Shown: positions 34,497 to 43,922, numbered from the stretch's first letter. The stretch: DNA of 64,000 nucleotides from Caulobacter sp. (GCA_017745235.1 JAGHZU010000005.1:186001-250000), one strand, 5' to 3'. Notes: a model not told the origin generated them from the sequence alone. Made by a program: numbers and translations.

Positions 34497-35387
34497 CTAG
34501 GCTCCGTCGCCAAGGGTCGCAAGGCCCTCGACCGTCACGATGACGCCGCTGGGCGTGTAGTGGGTGCGCACGCGCCCCTGCGCCGGCGGCAGGACGCGCG
34601 AGATCAGCTGGGAGCCGAAGCCAAGCTGGCTGGGCTCCTCCACGCGCGGTCCGCCCCGCTCCCGCCAGACCAGATCGACGCCGGGCTCACTCTCGGCCCA
34701 GCGCCACACGACTTCGACCGCGCCGCCATCCCGGCTCCAGGCCCCGTACTTCATGGCGTTGGTGGCCAGCTCGTGGACGATCATCGACAGCGCTCGCGCG
34801 GTGCTGGGGCCCATGCGCGCCTCGGGACCGTCGAGCTGGATGCGATCGGCCAGGCCGTGGAACGAGACGGACTGCCCCACCACCAGGCCGACGCTGGCGC
34901 CGTGCCAGCAGGCCTCGTCCAGCAGCGCATGGCTGCCCGACAGCGCCACCAGCCGGTGATTGAGGCTCGAGCGGGCTTCCTGCAGGTTCGCGGCTGTCCG
35001 GAAGGTCTGGGCGGCCAGGCCCTGGACGATGGTCAGGGCGTTGCGCGCCCGGTGATGGAGCTCATCGATGATCAGCCGGGTCTGGGTCTCACGGGCCTTG
35101 CGCGCGGCGATATCGACCGCCACCCCGCCCAGGCCCAAGGCCCCTGCGCCGATCGGCGCAGCTCGACCATAGAGGCCGATCCACCGCTCACTGCCATCGC
35201 GCGGATCGCGCAGCCGAAGTTCGCGGGCCAGACCCGGCGCCTTGCGGCCCATGGCGTCCATCGCCGCCTGCGTCAGGCCTTCACGATCGCAGGGCGCCAT
35301 CCAGTCAAACGACAGGCCATCGGCCAGATCGCCGATCAGCCGTCCTGTGCGTGGGTCGAACTCCCACGCTCCGAGGGCTTGTTCCAT
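34497..35387 (-). CDS. HWE-family sensor histidine kinase with PAS domain
   Basis: A 296-residue soluble kinase (ATG at 35387). The first about 115 residues are PAS-like (WEFDPRTGRL). The phosphoacceptor box ELHHRARNALTIVQGLAAQT follows, then the HELATNAMKYGA N-box and the VWRERGGP segment with the W-x-E signature of HWE kinases. No transmembrane segment is visible. It is convergent with the HEPN gene and no response regulator is adjacent, as is common for general-stress HWE kinases in alphaproteobacteria. Confidence 0.9.
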   Translation of the reverse strand: MEQALGAWEFDPRTGRLIGDLADGLSFDWMAPCDREGLTQAAMDAMGRKAPGLARELRLRDPRDGSERWIGLYGRAAPIGAGALGLGGVAVDIAARKARETQTRLIIDELHHRARNALTIVQGLAAQTFRTAANLQEARSSLNHRLVALSGSHALLDEACWHGASVGLVVGQSVSFHGLADRIQLDGPEARMGPSTARALSMIVHELATNAMKYGAWSRDGGAVEVVWRWAESEPGVDLVWRERGGPRVEEPSQLGFGSQLISRVLPPAQGRVRTHYTPSGVIVTVEGLATLGDGA

Positions 35388-35444
35388 CACCACCTCGTCC
35401 GATTGAGCGGCCCGGCGGGAGAAGGGCCGGACCGCTCGCTACGG

Positions 35445-35939
35445 TCAGCCCTTCAGACGAACCTTGATGCCTTCCGGCGCCAGGGTCAGGCGAAGGCCAG
35501 CGCTCGTGGCCTTCAGCTTCAGGACCACCCCGTTCTGATTGCGCAGGACGACCAGGCCGCCGCCGCCGGCGACGGTCGCGCCGGCGCTGAAGGCGGTGTA
35601 GGTGCCGGCGAAGTCTTGCAGGCGCTTGAGGTTGTGGACGGTGCCCGTGGCGTTGATGCTGGCAACGCCGACGTCGACCACAGACAGGCCGGTGATCTTG
35701 AACGGATGAGCCTTGCCGGCGAACTCCAGGTCGCCGCCGCCCCAGACGAAGCCCACGCCAGCGGCGACGGCGCCGCTCGAGAGACTCACCGTGCCGTCGG
35801 CCGGGGCGTCAGCGCTCGCCAGGTCGGCCACCGGATCGGCCGGCGCATCGGTCTGAGCCATCGCCGCCGGCGCGGCCGCCAGCGACAGGACGGCCGCCAT
35901 CGCAAGGGCGCTGAGGCCCAGGCCACGAACAGAATTCAT
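35445..35939 (-). CDS. Conserved exported protein, beta-rich, unknown function
   Basis: A 164-residue protein with a clear signal peptide ending AMAQ (about residue 29). The mature part has a low-complexity Asp/Ala linker and then a compact domain with VAAGVGFVWGGGDLEF, GLSVVDVGVASINATG and FSAGATVAGGGG segments. I have seen this pattern in alphaproteobacterial exported proteins but cannot give a family name with certainty. It is probably periplasmic. The gap upstream (35940-36091) holds only a weak TTGCGC half-site. Confidence 0.6.
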   Translation of the reverse strand: MNSVRGLGLSALAMAAVLSLAAAPAAMAQTDAPADPVADLASADAPADGTVSLSSGAVAAGVGFVWGGGDLEFAGKAHPFKITGLSVVDVGVASINATGTVHNLKRLQDFAGTYTAFSAGATVAGGGGLVVLRNQNGVVLKLKATSAGLRLTLAPEGIKVRLKG

Positions 35940-36091
35940 CGGTCATCTCCAAGGAAGGTTTGACCGGGCCTGAACTTGGCTTGGCCCGGGTGACACCTCG
36001 ACCGTAGCGATAGCCCCGACCCGCTCAATGACGGCCGCCGCCAGGCTTGTTGCGCGCACCACAACCCTGGGAACCTTGGTCGCCCGGCCGT

Positions 36092-38374
36092 CTAGAAACG
36101 CCGGTCCAACGTCACGCCAAATGTCCGCGGCGGCGCGCTCGTCACGTAGGGACGGCCGACCGTCGGCGCGCTGTTGTTGACCGACTGCAGCGCGATCTCG
36201 TTGGTGAGGTTCTCGCCATAGACCGAGGCCGACCAGGCGCCGCGATCGGGCGTCACCGACAGCCTGGCGTTCAGACGCGTCGCGGCGGGCAAGCGCGTAT
36301 AGTAGGCGTTGGTCCGGCGCAGCTCCGAGCCCGACGTGCCGACATAGACAGCCTCCACGTGGAAGGCTGCGGTCAAGTCGGCCACCGGGCGAGCATAGTC
36401 GAGACTGGCCGCTGCCGTCGTCCTGGCGACATAGGGGATGCGATCCCCTCGCCGCCCCGGCGCGGCGACCGAGGCGTTGATCTGGTCCTCCGTCAGGCGC
36501 GGATCCTGGCTTGCGCCGCTGAGCCGAACCTCAAGGCCTTTGGCTAGGCGCCCTGTCAGCGACGCCTCGACGCCGTCGATCCGGGCCGCCCCCGCATTGG
36601 CGATGAACTTGAAGAGACCATCGGGCCGAGAGCCGGTCACCTGCATGTCGCGCCAGTCGATCCGGTAGGCGGCGATCTCCACGTCCAGGCGTCCGGGCAG
36701 CACCTGTCCGCGAGCGCCGGCCTCGTAGCTCCACAGACTATCGGCTCTGTAGGAGACGAGATTGGACGGCAAGGCCGGCACCAGATTCACGCCGCCGGGG
36801 CGAAAGCCCTTGGCGGCCTGGGCGTAGAGGAACAATCGCGGGGTGGCGTCATAGGCCAGGTTCACCCGCGGGGCCCAGGCGTCTTCATGGGCCTTCACAC
36901 GGCTGAACGGGGTGACGACCACGCCCAGCAGATCCAGACCCTGGAAGGTCTGGCCCTCGACGCTGCGGCTGGACCTTAACCACCGCGCCCCAGCGCTGAG
37001 GGTGAGGTCGGAGGTGGCCTGCCAGGACGCGTCGCCAAACACCGACGCCTGGCTGAGGGTCTCGCGCAGGAAACGGCGAAACTGCAGCTGACGCGGCGTG
37101 AGCAACACCCCGGTGGTCGGATCGGCCGCGACCTGACGGTTTTCGAAGTCGCCCGTCCGCTGCGAATAGAAGGCGCCGGCGGTCCAGACCAAGCGACTTC
37201 CCTCGCCCAAGGTCAGGCGGGCTTCGGCCGTGTTGGTATTTGTGTGCTGCACCTGCTCCACGGCGCTGGGCAGGAAGCCGCGGACGTAGCTGTTGAAGGC
37301 GGCCATGGTCGGAGCCGAACAGGTCGCGCCGCCGCCGCGCAGCCGGGCGCAAGCCGCAGCATTGTCCACCAGGGATTGGAAATAGAGCGTGGCGTCGAAA
37401 TTGGATTGGGTGAAATCCCGCTCGGCGCGTGACAGCGTGACCGAAGCGCGCCCAGACGAGAACCGGCGCTCGCCGCTCAAGGTGTAGAGGGTCAGCCGGT
37501 CTCGATTTGCCCGCCGCGTGGCGGCGTCATCGGTAAAGTCCCCCGATCGCAGATCCCAGAGCGGAAGCTCGCCGTTGTCGGCCTGGCGATGGATCGAGGC
37601 GTCCAGCGTGGTGTCAGCGTCCGGTGTAAACCGAAGCATCAGCCGGCCGCCAAGGTGGTTGAGGTCATCATCGTGCCGCCGCCCGAGCCGGACGTTGCGG
37701 ATGTAGCCGCCGTCCGACGCGGAGGTCACGACACCGCGCACCGCCAGTCGATCGGAGGCGAGAACCCCATTGGCCATGGCGGCCACGCGCAGGCCGGCAT
37801 GGCCGCCCTCGCGATCGAAGCCGTCCAGCTTGATCGACGCCCGGGTATCGAACACCGGCTTGTTCAGCAGCACCTTGACCGCGCCGCCCATGGCGCCGGC
37901 GCCATAGAGCGTGCCCTGCGGCCCCTGCAGGATCTCCACCCGCTGGACATCGTAGAGGTCCAGACCAGGCAGACCACCGCCGGCGTCATTGCCTGCGCCC
38001 ACCGAGCCGTTGATCGGCACGTCGTCGAAATAGACCCCGACGGTGCTCTCGCCCACGCTCTGCACGCCACGAATGGCGACGCGCAGGTTCGAGGGCCCCG
38101 CCTGCAGCAAGGTCACACCCGGGGTCTGTCCCGAGAGATCGGCCAAGGTCGTGACGCCCTTCACCGCCAGGACCGCCTCGCCATAGCTGGTGACTGTCAC
38201 CGGCGTCTTGGCCAGCGTGGTCTCGCGTCTCAGCGCCGTGACGATCACGTCGTCGACGCGCGTAGAGGTCGCCTCGACGGCGCCGGCCGAGGCTGGTGAC
38301 AGGACGCAAAGGGCCGCGCTGCTCAGCAACGCCCATCGCGCCGCCAAACGCTGCGACTGTTGATCGAAACCCAC
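36092..38374 (-). CDS. TonB-dependent receptor
   Basis: A 760-residue outer-membrane receptor. The signal peptide (to about SAGAVEA) precedes a TonB-box-like VDDVIVTA segment; the plug domain shows VAIRGVQSVGESTVGVYFDDVP and VEILQGPQGTLYGAGAMGGAVKV. A beta-barrel follows and ends in the aromatic strand VTLDRRF. It resembles pesticin/fyuA-type or hydroxy-aromatic receptors, but ligand cannot be read from sequence. The MFS gene lies upstream on the same strand with about 100 bp between, so uptake by receptor and transporter may be linked. Confidence 0.93.
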   Translation of the reverse strand: MGFDQQSQRLAARWALLSSAALCVLSPASAGAVEATSTRVDDVIVTALRRETTLAKTPVTVTSYGEAVLAVKGVTTLADLSGQTPGVTLLQAGPSNLRVAIRGVQSVGESTVGVYFDDVPINGSVGAGNDAGGGLPGLDLYDVQRVEILQGPQGTLYGAGAMGGAVKVLLNKPVFDTRASIKLDGFDREGGHAGLRVAAMANGVLASDRLAVRGVVTSASDGGYIRNVRLGRRHDDDLNHLGGRLMLRFTPDADTTLDASIHRQADNGELPLWDLRSGDFTDDAATRRANRDRLTLYTLSGERRFSSGRASVTLSRAERDFTQSNFDATLYFQSLVDNAAACARLRGGGATCSAPTMAAFNSYVRGFLPSAVEQVQHTNTNTAEARLTLGEGSRLVWTAGAFYSQRTGDFENRQVAADPTTGVLLTPRQLQFRRFLRETLSQASVFGDASWQATSDLTLSAGARWLRSSRSVEGQTFQGLDLLGVVVTPFSRVKAHEDAWAPRVNLAYDATPRLFLYAQAAKGFRPGGVNLVPALPSNLVSYRADSLWSYEAGARGQVLPGRLDVEIAAYRIDWRDMQVTGSRPDGLFKFIANAGAARIDGVEASLTGRLAKGLEVRLSGASQDPRLTEDQINASVAAPGRRGDRIPYVARTTAAASLDYARPVADLTAAFHVEAVYVGTSGSELRRTNAYYTRLPAATRLNARLSVTPDRGAWSASVYGENLTNEIALQSVNNSAPTVGRPYVTSAPPRTFGVTLDRRF

Positions 38375-38475
38375 GCTATCCCCCGGAAAACCTTAGATCG
38401 CCGCGCCTGGCGGACGGCGGAACAGTGGTCGAAGGCCAAGCCCTGACCGAGTGAAGTCCTGTGAAGAGGCGGGTA

Positions 38476-39819
38476 TCAGGCCACGCTCCGGCGCTCGCGA
38501 CCTGGCGGCGCGCAGTTGAGGAGCAGGATCGTCGAGGCGATCGCGACGACCATGACGCCCGTGACGGCCGTCGGCCCTTTCGCGTGCAGGATCGGCAGCA
38601 GCACGAACGGGGCCAGGCAGGATCCCAGCCGGTTGGCCGCCCAGCCAAACGCGGCCATGCGGGCGCGCTGGTCGGTCGGATAGAGCTCGCCCGTATAGGT
38701 GAAGAGCACCGGCACCAGCACTGTGCCCAGGACGTTGAACAGCACCCCGGCGCAGAGCAGCAGCCGCGGCCCGGTCGCCGCCACGAATAGAATGCCGGCC
38801 ACCCCAATCAGCACGCTGAGGGCCGCCAGGACACGCCGCCGCGCGCCCAGGTCCAGAACCGGCGCGGTGATGAAGCCGCCCAGCATCGGACCAACCGACA
38901 GCAGGCCGACATAGAGCAGCGTCTTCTCCACGCCAAAGCCCTTCTGGACCAGGATCGCCGCGCTCATGATTGGGAAAGAGCCATTGACCCAGGGGCTGAG
39001 CGCCCAAATCCCCATCAGCACGGCCGTCGCCACCGCCGTGGGTTTACGGCCGGCGGCCTGCTCGGATCGGATCAGGGAGCGCCGGCCGACAAGGGGGACC
39101 GGAGGCGACGCCTCGAAACGGGCGAAGAGCGCCTCGGCCTTGGCCCGCTCGCCGCGCGCGAAAAGCCAGCGGGGCGTTTCGGGGAGCAGCAGGAAGAAGA
39201 GCCCCAGCACGATGGCGCCGCCGCCGCCCAACATGAAACCCCATCGCCAACCTTCGATCCCCAAGGGTTGCAAGCTGTCCATCCAGCGGGTCATGAAAAG
39301 CGCTGCCGGCGCGCCCAGCGAGGCCAGAGACGTCGACCCGACCAGCAACCCTGCCCTGCGATCCGGCGGCACGATCTCAGCCAGGTAAGCCATCAGGATC
39401 GGTGGGAATGCGCCCAAGGCTAGACCTGAGAGCATCCGGAAAGCGATCAGCCAGGACAGGTCCTCACGTACCGGCGCCAGGGCCGTACAGACGCCCATCC
39501 ACACCAGGCTCGCCATCATGGTGCGCCGCCGGCCCCAGCGGTCAGCCACCCAGCCCAGGACGGGCGATCCAACCATCCCGCCGAAGAACACCGAGGTCAC
39601 CACCATCGGCAGCGCCAGGCTGTGATTGATCCGGGCGTTGCTGCTCAGGAACGTCGACAGCACGCTGTTGAGCGCGATTTCCCAAAGGTCGAACGACAGG
39701 GCCGTCGCGGCCAGGACCAGAACCCCGACATGCGCCCAGGACAGCGGTAGAGCATCATAGCGCGCCGCGAACGCAGACACTTCGTCTGGCGTCGGCGTCG
39801 CGCGCGGTTGGGGAGCCAT
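38476..39819 (-). CDS. MFS transporter (metabolite:H+ symporter type)
   Basis: A 447-residue transporter with twelve hydrophobic segments. Motif A between helices 2 and 3 reads GWVADRWGRRRT, and the AEIVPPDRRAG loop is typical of the sugar porter/AAHS (aromatic acid) groups. It lies in the inner membrane. A perfect TTGCGC dyad is 71 bp upstream of its start, placing it in the suspected regulon. It precedes the TonB receptor on the same strand. Confidence 0.9.
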   Translation of the reverse strand: MAPQPRATPTPDEVSAFAARYDALPLSWAHVGVLVLAATALSFDLWEIALNSVLSTFLSSNARINHSLALPMVVTSVFFGGMVGSPVLGWVADRWGRRRTMMASLVWMGVCTALAPVREDLSWLIAFRMLSGLALGAFPPILMAYLAEIVPPDRRAGLLVGSTSLASLGAPAALFMTRWMDSLQPLGIEGWRWGFMLGGGGAIVLGLFFLLLPETPRWLFARGERAKAEALFARFEASPPVPLVGRRSLIRSEQAAGRKPTAVATAVLMGIWALSPWVNGSFPIMSAAILVQKGFGVEKTLLYVGLLSVGPMLGGFITAPVLDLGARRRVLAALSVLIGVAGILFVAATGPRLLLCAGVLFNVLGTVLVPVLFTYTGELYPTDQRARMAAFGWAANRLGSCLAPFVLLPILHAKGPTAVTGVMVVAIASTILLLNCAPPGRERRSVA

Positions 39820-39889
39820 GTTCGATCCAGGACGCGGGACTTTGACGCCCTGTCGGCCATGGGGGTGTTGCGGAGCCAGCGGCTTGTCG

Positions 39890-39904
39890 TTGCGCTACGC
39901 GCAA
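39890..39904. promoter_or_regulatory. Perfect TTGCGC-N3-GCGCAA dyad upstream of MFS transporter
   Basis: TTGCGC TAC GCGCAA is perfect and is extended by one G/C pair to 17 bp. It lies between the divergent MFS gene (start 39819) and the nuclease-like gene (start 40050). Confidence 0.6.
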
Positions 39905-40049
39905 CAGACAGCGCCCCATCGCCGAGGCGCACAGGCAAAAACGACGCGACCTCGATGCGTAAGCGGTACAAGCTCTACCATAAGGCGGAGCCTTGCCGCA
40001 GACTGCGCCAAACGCGAGCGCGCAGCGCGCCGAAACAGGAAGCGATCAG

Positions 40050-40628
40050 ATGGCGCGCCGGACCAATGTGACCTGCCTGAAGGGTGACGAACGGACGATC
40101 GAATATCGGGACTGGAGCCATTGGCTAAAGTCCCTCGGCGATCTCGTCCTGCGCTTTGATCGAGAGGTCTATGACGATCCGCTCGGCTACAACGAGACCG
40201 CCAGCGTCAGCCTCCTAGCCTCAGCAGCAGCCCATGCCGGCTATTTGGGCTTGGCTGAGTTCTACACCACCAAAGGTCAGCGGCACGACCGGCGCTTCGC
40301 CGCCCAGGGCCGATGCGACTTTTGGATGGCCAGCGACGCCCGATCGTGGGGCTTTGAGTTCAAGCAGAGAACGCCCAAGCGCCTGACCCCAGCCATTCCT
40401 CTGCGGGCCATGGAGGAAGCCCACGACTGCGCCCGCAGCCTGCGACGGACCGAAGCCAACAGCCGGGTCGCCGGCCTGATCATCTCACTGGCCAACATCG
40501 ATCCCGACGATCTGGACGACGCCCGCGACGACATGCGCGCCTTCGCCCAGGATCGTGACTTTGCTTGGGAGCTTCGAGGCGAAGGCTTTTCCACTGACAC
40601 CTTCCTTTTCTTCGACCTCCTGCCCTGA
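40050..40628 (+). CDS. PD-(D/E)XK nuclease-like protein, first gene of a HEPN pair
   Basis: A 192-residue protein starting at 40050 behind an AGGAAG site. Residues E70 (helix), D90 (GRCDFW) and E103-F-K105 (GFEFKQ) fit the PD-(D/E)XK core with normal spacing, and an Ala/Arg-rich helix with MEEAHDCARSL follows. No other domain is visible. The next gene, 8 bp downstream, encodes a HEPN-motif protein, so the two form a unit. I do not recognise a named family; nuclease activity is inference. Confidence 0.6.
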   Translation: MARRTNVTCLKGDERTIEYRDWSHWLKSLGDLVLRFDREVYDDPLGYNETASVSLLASAAAHAGYLGLAEFYTTKGQRHDRRFAAQGRCDFWMASDARSWGFEFKQRTPKRLTPAIPLRAMEEAHDCARSLRRTEANSRVAGLIISLANIDPDDLDDARDDMRAFAQDRDFAWELRGEGFSTDTFLFFDLLP

Positions 40629-40636
40629 GCCGCGCC

Positions 40637-41275
40637 ATGTGGAACACTGACGATGTCCTCGAGCTTGGCGAACCCATCGTGTTCGAAGACAGGCACGACC
40701 ATGTGGACACCTTGACCGCATGGTTGTCCCAGGCTTGGCAAGAGGCTCTGGCCGCGCTCGACCTTGACCCGACCCTTCCCATCCCGGGCGTTGTCCGCGC
40801 CAAGTATCGTCGGGCGCAAAGGCTCTACCTACTTGCCTGGATGGACGGTGACGTCCTGCTGGCCGGAGAGATGATCGCCTTCACCGCGCTCGAACTGGCT
40901 CTGAACGATCAGATCGGACCGCAGGTGGCGGCGTTGGAGGCACAGAAGCGCAAGAAGCCCGACAAACCCATAAAGGCGAAAGTCTCGGCCACCGGCCAGA
41001 TTTCAACCCCAACCCTGGCCGCGCTCCTTGACCACCTCGTGACCCATCAGGGGATTTCCGAGGCCGACTTCCCTACGGCCCTGATCGGCGGAGGCAAGGT
41101 CGTTGACCGACTGCGCAGGCCAGGGCCCAAGGCCTCGCGCCCGACCCTCTCGGAAATGCGCAATCGCCACGCCCACGGCGCGCCTATCGAAGGCGGGCCG
41201 CTGAGCGGGCTGCTTCACGTTGTCCGCGACTTGCTGCATTTCCTCTACAGGGGCCCCTCGCCTAAGGGACCCTAA
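40637..41275 (+). CDS. HEPN-motif protein paired with PD-(D/E)XK-like gene
   Basis: A 212-residue protein. The segment [11 protein letters not shown] contains R175-N176-x3-H180, the RNxxxH HEPN signature, and an earlier helix ([19 protein letters not shown]) could be the first HEPN helix. A lysine-rich loop ([12 protein letters not shown]) lies between. It starts 8 bp after the nuclease-like gene and ends in a 14-bp convergent overlap with the acuI-like gene. Together the pair looks like a defence or toxin-type unit, which is inference. Confidence 0.6.
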   Translation: MWNTDDVLELGEPIVFEDRHDHVDTLTAWLSQAWQEALAALDLDPTLPIPGVVRAKYRRAQRLYLLAWMDGDVLLAGEMIAFTALELALNDQIGPQVAALEAQKRKKPDKPIKAKVSATGQISTPTLAALLDHLVTHQGISEADFPTALIGGGKVVDRLRRPGPKASRPTLSEMRNRHAHGAPIEGGPLSGLLHVVRDLLHFLYRGPSPKGP

Positions 41276-42239
41276 CCACGACGCGGCCCTGGATCTTGCT
41301 GTCGAGCAGCAGCCCGGCTGTGGCGATCGCCTCCTCCAGGCCGATCTCGTGGGTAAGGCTATCCAGCGCTGCGGGATCAAGCTCGTCGGCCAAACGGCTC
41401 CAGGCTTCCAGACGCTCGGGCCGCGGACACATGACGCTGTCAACGCCCCGGAGCGTCACGCCGCGCAAAATGAACGGCATGACCGTCGCCGGAAGATCCG
41501 CGCCACCGGCCAAGCCACAGGCGGCCACGACGCCGCCATAGCGGACCTGGGCGCAGATATTGGCCAGGACTCGCCCGCCCACCACGTCGATGGCTCCGGC
41601 CCAACGCTCCTTCTGCAGCGGCTTGCCCGGTTCGGTGAACTCGGCGCGGTCCACCACGCTGCTGGCGCCCAGGCGAGTGAAGTAGTCGGGACTTTGCGAA
41701 CGTCCCGACAGCGCAACGACCTTGTAGCCGCGCTTGGCCAGCAGAGCGATCGCCACGCTGCCCACGCCGCCCGAGGCGCCCGTCACCAGGATTTCGCCAT
41801 CGCCGGGCGAAACACCGTGCTTCTCCAGGGCCATCACGCAAAGCATGGCGGTGTAGCCGGCGGTCCCGATCGCCATAGCCTGGCGGCTCGAAAACGCCTT
41901 GGGCAGCGGGATCAGCCAATCGCCGCTCACGCGCGCCTTCTGCGCCAGCCCACCCCAATGGGTCTCTCCAACGCCCCAACCGTTGAGCACGACCCGCTCG
42001 CCAACGGCATAGCGCTCGTCCTCGGAGGCTTCCACCACTCCGGCGAAATCAATCCCCGGGACCATGGGAAAGCGGCGTACAACCGGTCCCTTTCCGGTGA
42101 TCGCCAAGCCGTCCTTGTAGTTTAGCGTGGAGTACTCGACGCGGACGAGCACCTCGCCGGGCGGCAGTTCGCTCTCCGGGACGTCGACGAGGTCGGCCGT
42201 CTGGCCGGTCTCGGACTTGTCGATACGGATCGCTTTCAT
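41262..42239 (-). CDS. AcuI/YhdH-family medium-chain reductase (acrylyl-CoA reductase-like)
   Basis: A 325-residue zinc-independent medium-chain dehydrogenase/reductase. The [30 protein letters not shown] and [16 protein letters not shown] segments match the AcuI/YhdH group, which reduces acryloyl-CoA with NADPH. Convergent with the HEPN gene. No operon partner is visible. Confidence 0.88.
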   Translation of the reverse strand: MKAIRIDKSETGQTADLVDVPESELPPGEVLVRVEYSTLNYKDGLAITGKGPVVRRFPMVPGIDFAGVVEASEDERYAVGERVVLNGWGVGETHWGGLAQKARVSGDWLIPLPKAFSSRQAMAIGTAGYTAMLCVMALEKHGVSPGDGEILVTGASGGVGSVAIALLAKRGYKVVALSGRSQSPDYFTRLGASSVVDRAEFTEPGKPLQKERWAGAIDVVGGRVLANICAQVRYGGVVAACGLAGGADLPATVMPFILRGVTLRGVDSVMCPRPERLEAWSRLADELDPAALDSLTHEIGLEEAIATAGLLLDSKIQGRVVVRVP

Positions 42240-42323
42240 GGGGCCTCCAACTCAACGCACAAACAAGGCAGAGCCTCAGTCCTGTCGCCGCGTTCCGGTG
42301 CGGGTCTTGGACTTTTCTGCAGT

Positions 42324-42707
42324 TCAGTCGCCACCCTCGTCGGCTTCCAGCGCCTTGAAGAGCTCGACCCGGGCCACGGCGTTGCGATGGATGATGCCTT
42401 CTAGGCCACTGGCGATCCGATCCAGTTCGGCGGTGTCGTCGCGAAACGCGACGGCCAGAGCATTCGAGACCTGATCGGCCAGCCGAGTGATGATCGCCGC
42501 CAGTTTCGCAGGATCGCGATTGGCGAGCGCCAGCTCCGTGGCCACAAGCACGGTCAGCTGCTCCTCAAAATTAAAACGTTGTCTTGAGCCGGACACGTTC
42601 AACTCCCGCGTTCCAAGAAGGCTACCCGCAGGCTGTCGGGCGCGCCAACGTTCTGACTCCGCCTGCGACAATCCGAACGGGCCCTTCTCGCGTTGTCGAC
42701 TCGCCAT
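42324..42707 (-). CDS. Uncharacterised protein (127 aa), probably SOS-regulated
   Basis: A helical, charged 127-residue protein with no family I recognise; a central FNFEEQLTVLVATELALANRD helix and a RLADQVSNALAVAF helix are visible. Its start is 12 bp from a perfect LexA-type box (42720-42734) that also faces the divergent gene at 42737. The position of the box makes SOS control likely. Confidence 0.55.
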   Translation of the reverse strand: MASRQREKGPFGLSQAESERWRARQPAGSLLGTRELNVSGSRQRFNFEEQLTVLVATELALANRDPAKLAAIITRLADQVSNALAVAFRDDTAELDRIASGLEGIIHRNAVARVELFKALEADEGGD

Positions 42708-42719
42708 TCAGTCAAAAAT

Positions 42720-42734
42720 GTTCTACCTTCGTTC
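42720..42734. promoter_or_regulatory. LexA-type SOS box GTTC-N7-GTTC in a divergent promoter
   Basis: GTTC TACCTTC GTTC matches the alphaproteobacterial LexA consensus exactly. It is the only obvious operator in the 29-bp gap between two divergent unknown genes and ends two bases before the ATG at 42737. Confidence 0.75.
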
Positions 42735-42736
42735 CC

Positions 42737-43093
42737 ATGCGCCACGCTCATGCCATCGACGCCCTGTCGCTGAACGTCGTGGAAATCGACGGCCTTATTG
42801 GCGACCCCGGCTATCTTGAAGCCCTGCCGTGCGTCCACCACGTCGAAGCAGGCCGCGAGGGCCGCTTGGTCGTCTGGTTCGAGAACCCCGAGGACGACGG
42901 CCCCAGCCTGGAAGACCAGCAACCGGCTCGTTCGCCCGACGTCGAGTTGCACGGGCAAGGCGCGCCGCGCCAGGCGCTGCTCGGACATCCGCGCGCCCAG
43001 CATGTCGAGATGTTCTTCGATGGTCTAGGCGATCCAGACGTTGCGCCCCTGGGCTGGTGGCACGCTCGGATCTGGCTCAGATCCAAGGCCTAG
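42737..43093 (+). CDS. Uncharacterised protein (118 aa), probably SOS-regulated
   Basis: A 118-residue soluble protein of no recognised family; the C-terminus ends in a WWHARIWLRSKA segment. The ATG at 42737 lies immediately after a LexA box, so the transcript would be leaderless or nearly so, a known style in Caulobacter. The SRAP-family gene follows 61 bp downstream on the same strand. Confidence 0.5.
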   Translation: MRHAHAIDALSLNVVEIDGLIGDPGYLEALPCVHHVEAGREGRLVVWFENPEDDGPSLEDQQPARSPDVELHGQGAPRQALLGHPRAQHVEMFFDGLGDPDVAPLGWWHARIWLRSKA

Positions 43094-43154
43094 GAGCGGC
43101 CCTTGCGCCGCCGCGCCATTCCCATAACGTCGTCATGCCAGCTTGAGGTGCGCG

Positions 43155-43922
43155 ATGTGCAATCTCTATGAGCTTTACTACGACATCTTCGGCTGGGCGA
43201 AGGCCCACGAGGACCTCCTCAAACGTCACCTGAGCCTGCCGGGCGGCGTGGCCTTCGGCGCGGCCAATGTCGACCTCAACTACAGCCAGTTCGCCTATCC
43301 GGACTATCGCTCGCCGACCGTCAGGCTCGGGCCTCATGGCGAGCACGAAGTCCATTTCGCGCGCTGGGGGATGCCCTCCTCCAAGAAGCGCCAAATCGAG
43401 GCGGCCAAGAAGCGCGCCGAGCGGTTGGACAAGCAAGGCAAACCCTATGAATTCGACGAGTTGCTGCGGCTGGAGCCCGATCCAGGCGTCACCAACATCC
43501 GCGACCTAGAGAACCCGCACTGGCGGCGCTGGCAGGGGGTGGACAACCGTTGCGTCGTCCCGATGACCGCCTTCAGCGAACCCGACCAGGTTGGCGGCTC
43601 CTTGAAACCGGTGTGGTTCTCGCTCAACGACGAGCGTCCGCTGGCGTACTTTGCCGGCGTCTGGACACCCCATGCCTGCGTCAAGAAGATCAAGACAGGC
43701 TGGGAGGAATGCGAGGTCTACGGCTTCCTGACGACCGAGGCCAACGCCGTCGTCGCACCCTTTCACAGCAAGGCGATGCCGGTGTTTCTGCGCACCGCCG
43801 AGGAGGTCGATGTGTGGCTGCGCGCGCCCTGGGCGGAGGCCGCAAGCTTGCAGCGACCGTTGCCTGAAACCGACCTTCGCGTCATTGAAACCCCGCCGAA
43901 ACGCGCGGCCACGGCGGCCTAG
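43155..43922 (+). CDS. SRAP/HMCES-family protein (SOS-response-associated peptidase)
   Basis: A 255-residue protein. The start at 43155 gives Met-Cys, so C2 becomes the N-terminal cysteine that forms a DNA-protein crosslink with abasic sites. N114 (TNIR), E142 (FSEPD) and H204 (APFHSKAMPV) are the other active-site residues. In related bacteria it shields abasic sites in single-stranded DNA during damage, which fits the surrounding SOS genes. Confidence 0.92.
   Translation: MCNLYELYYDIFGWAKAHEDLLKRHLSLPGGVAFGAANVDLNYSQFAYPDYRSPTVRLGPHGEHEVHFARWGMPSSKKRQIEAAKKRAERLDKQGKPYEFDELLRLEPDPGVTNIRDLENPHWRRWQGVDNRCVVPMTAFSEPDQVGGSLKPVWFSLNDERPLAYFAGVWTPHACVKKIKTGWEECEVYGFLTTEANAVVAPFHSKAMPVFLRTAEEVDVWLRAPWAEAASLQRPLPETDLRVIETPPKRAATAA

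Noticed and set aside
42596-42625. GTTC...GTTC near 42600 as a further LexA box
   Set aside because: The two GTTC words are not seven bases apart and lie inside a coding region.
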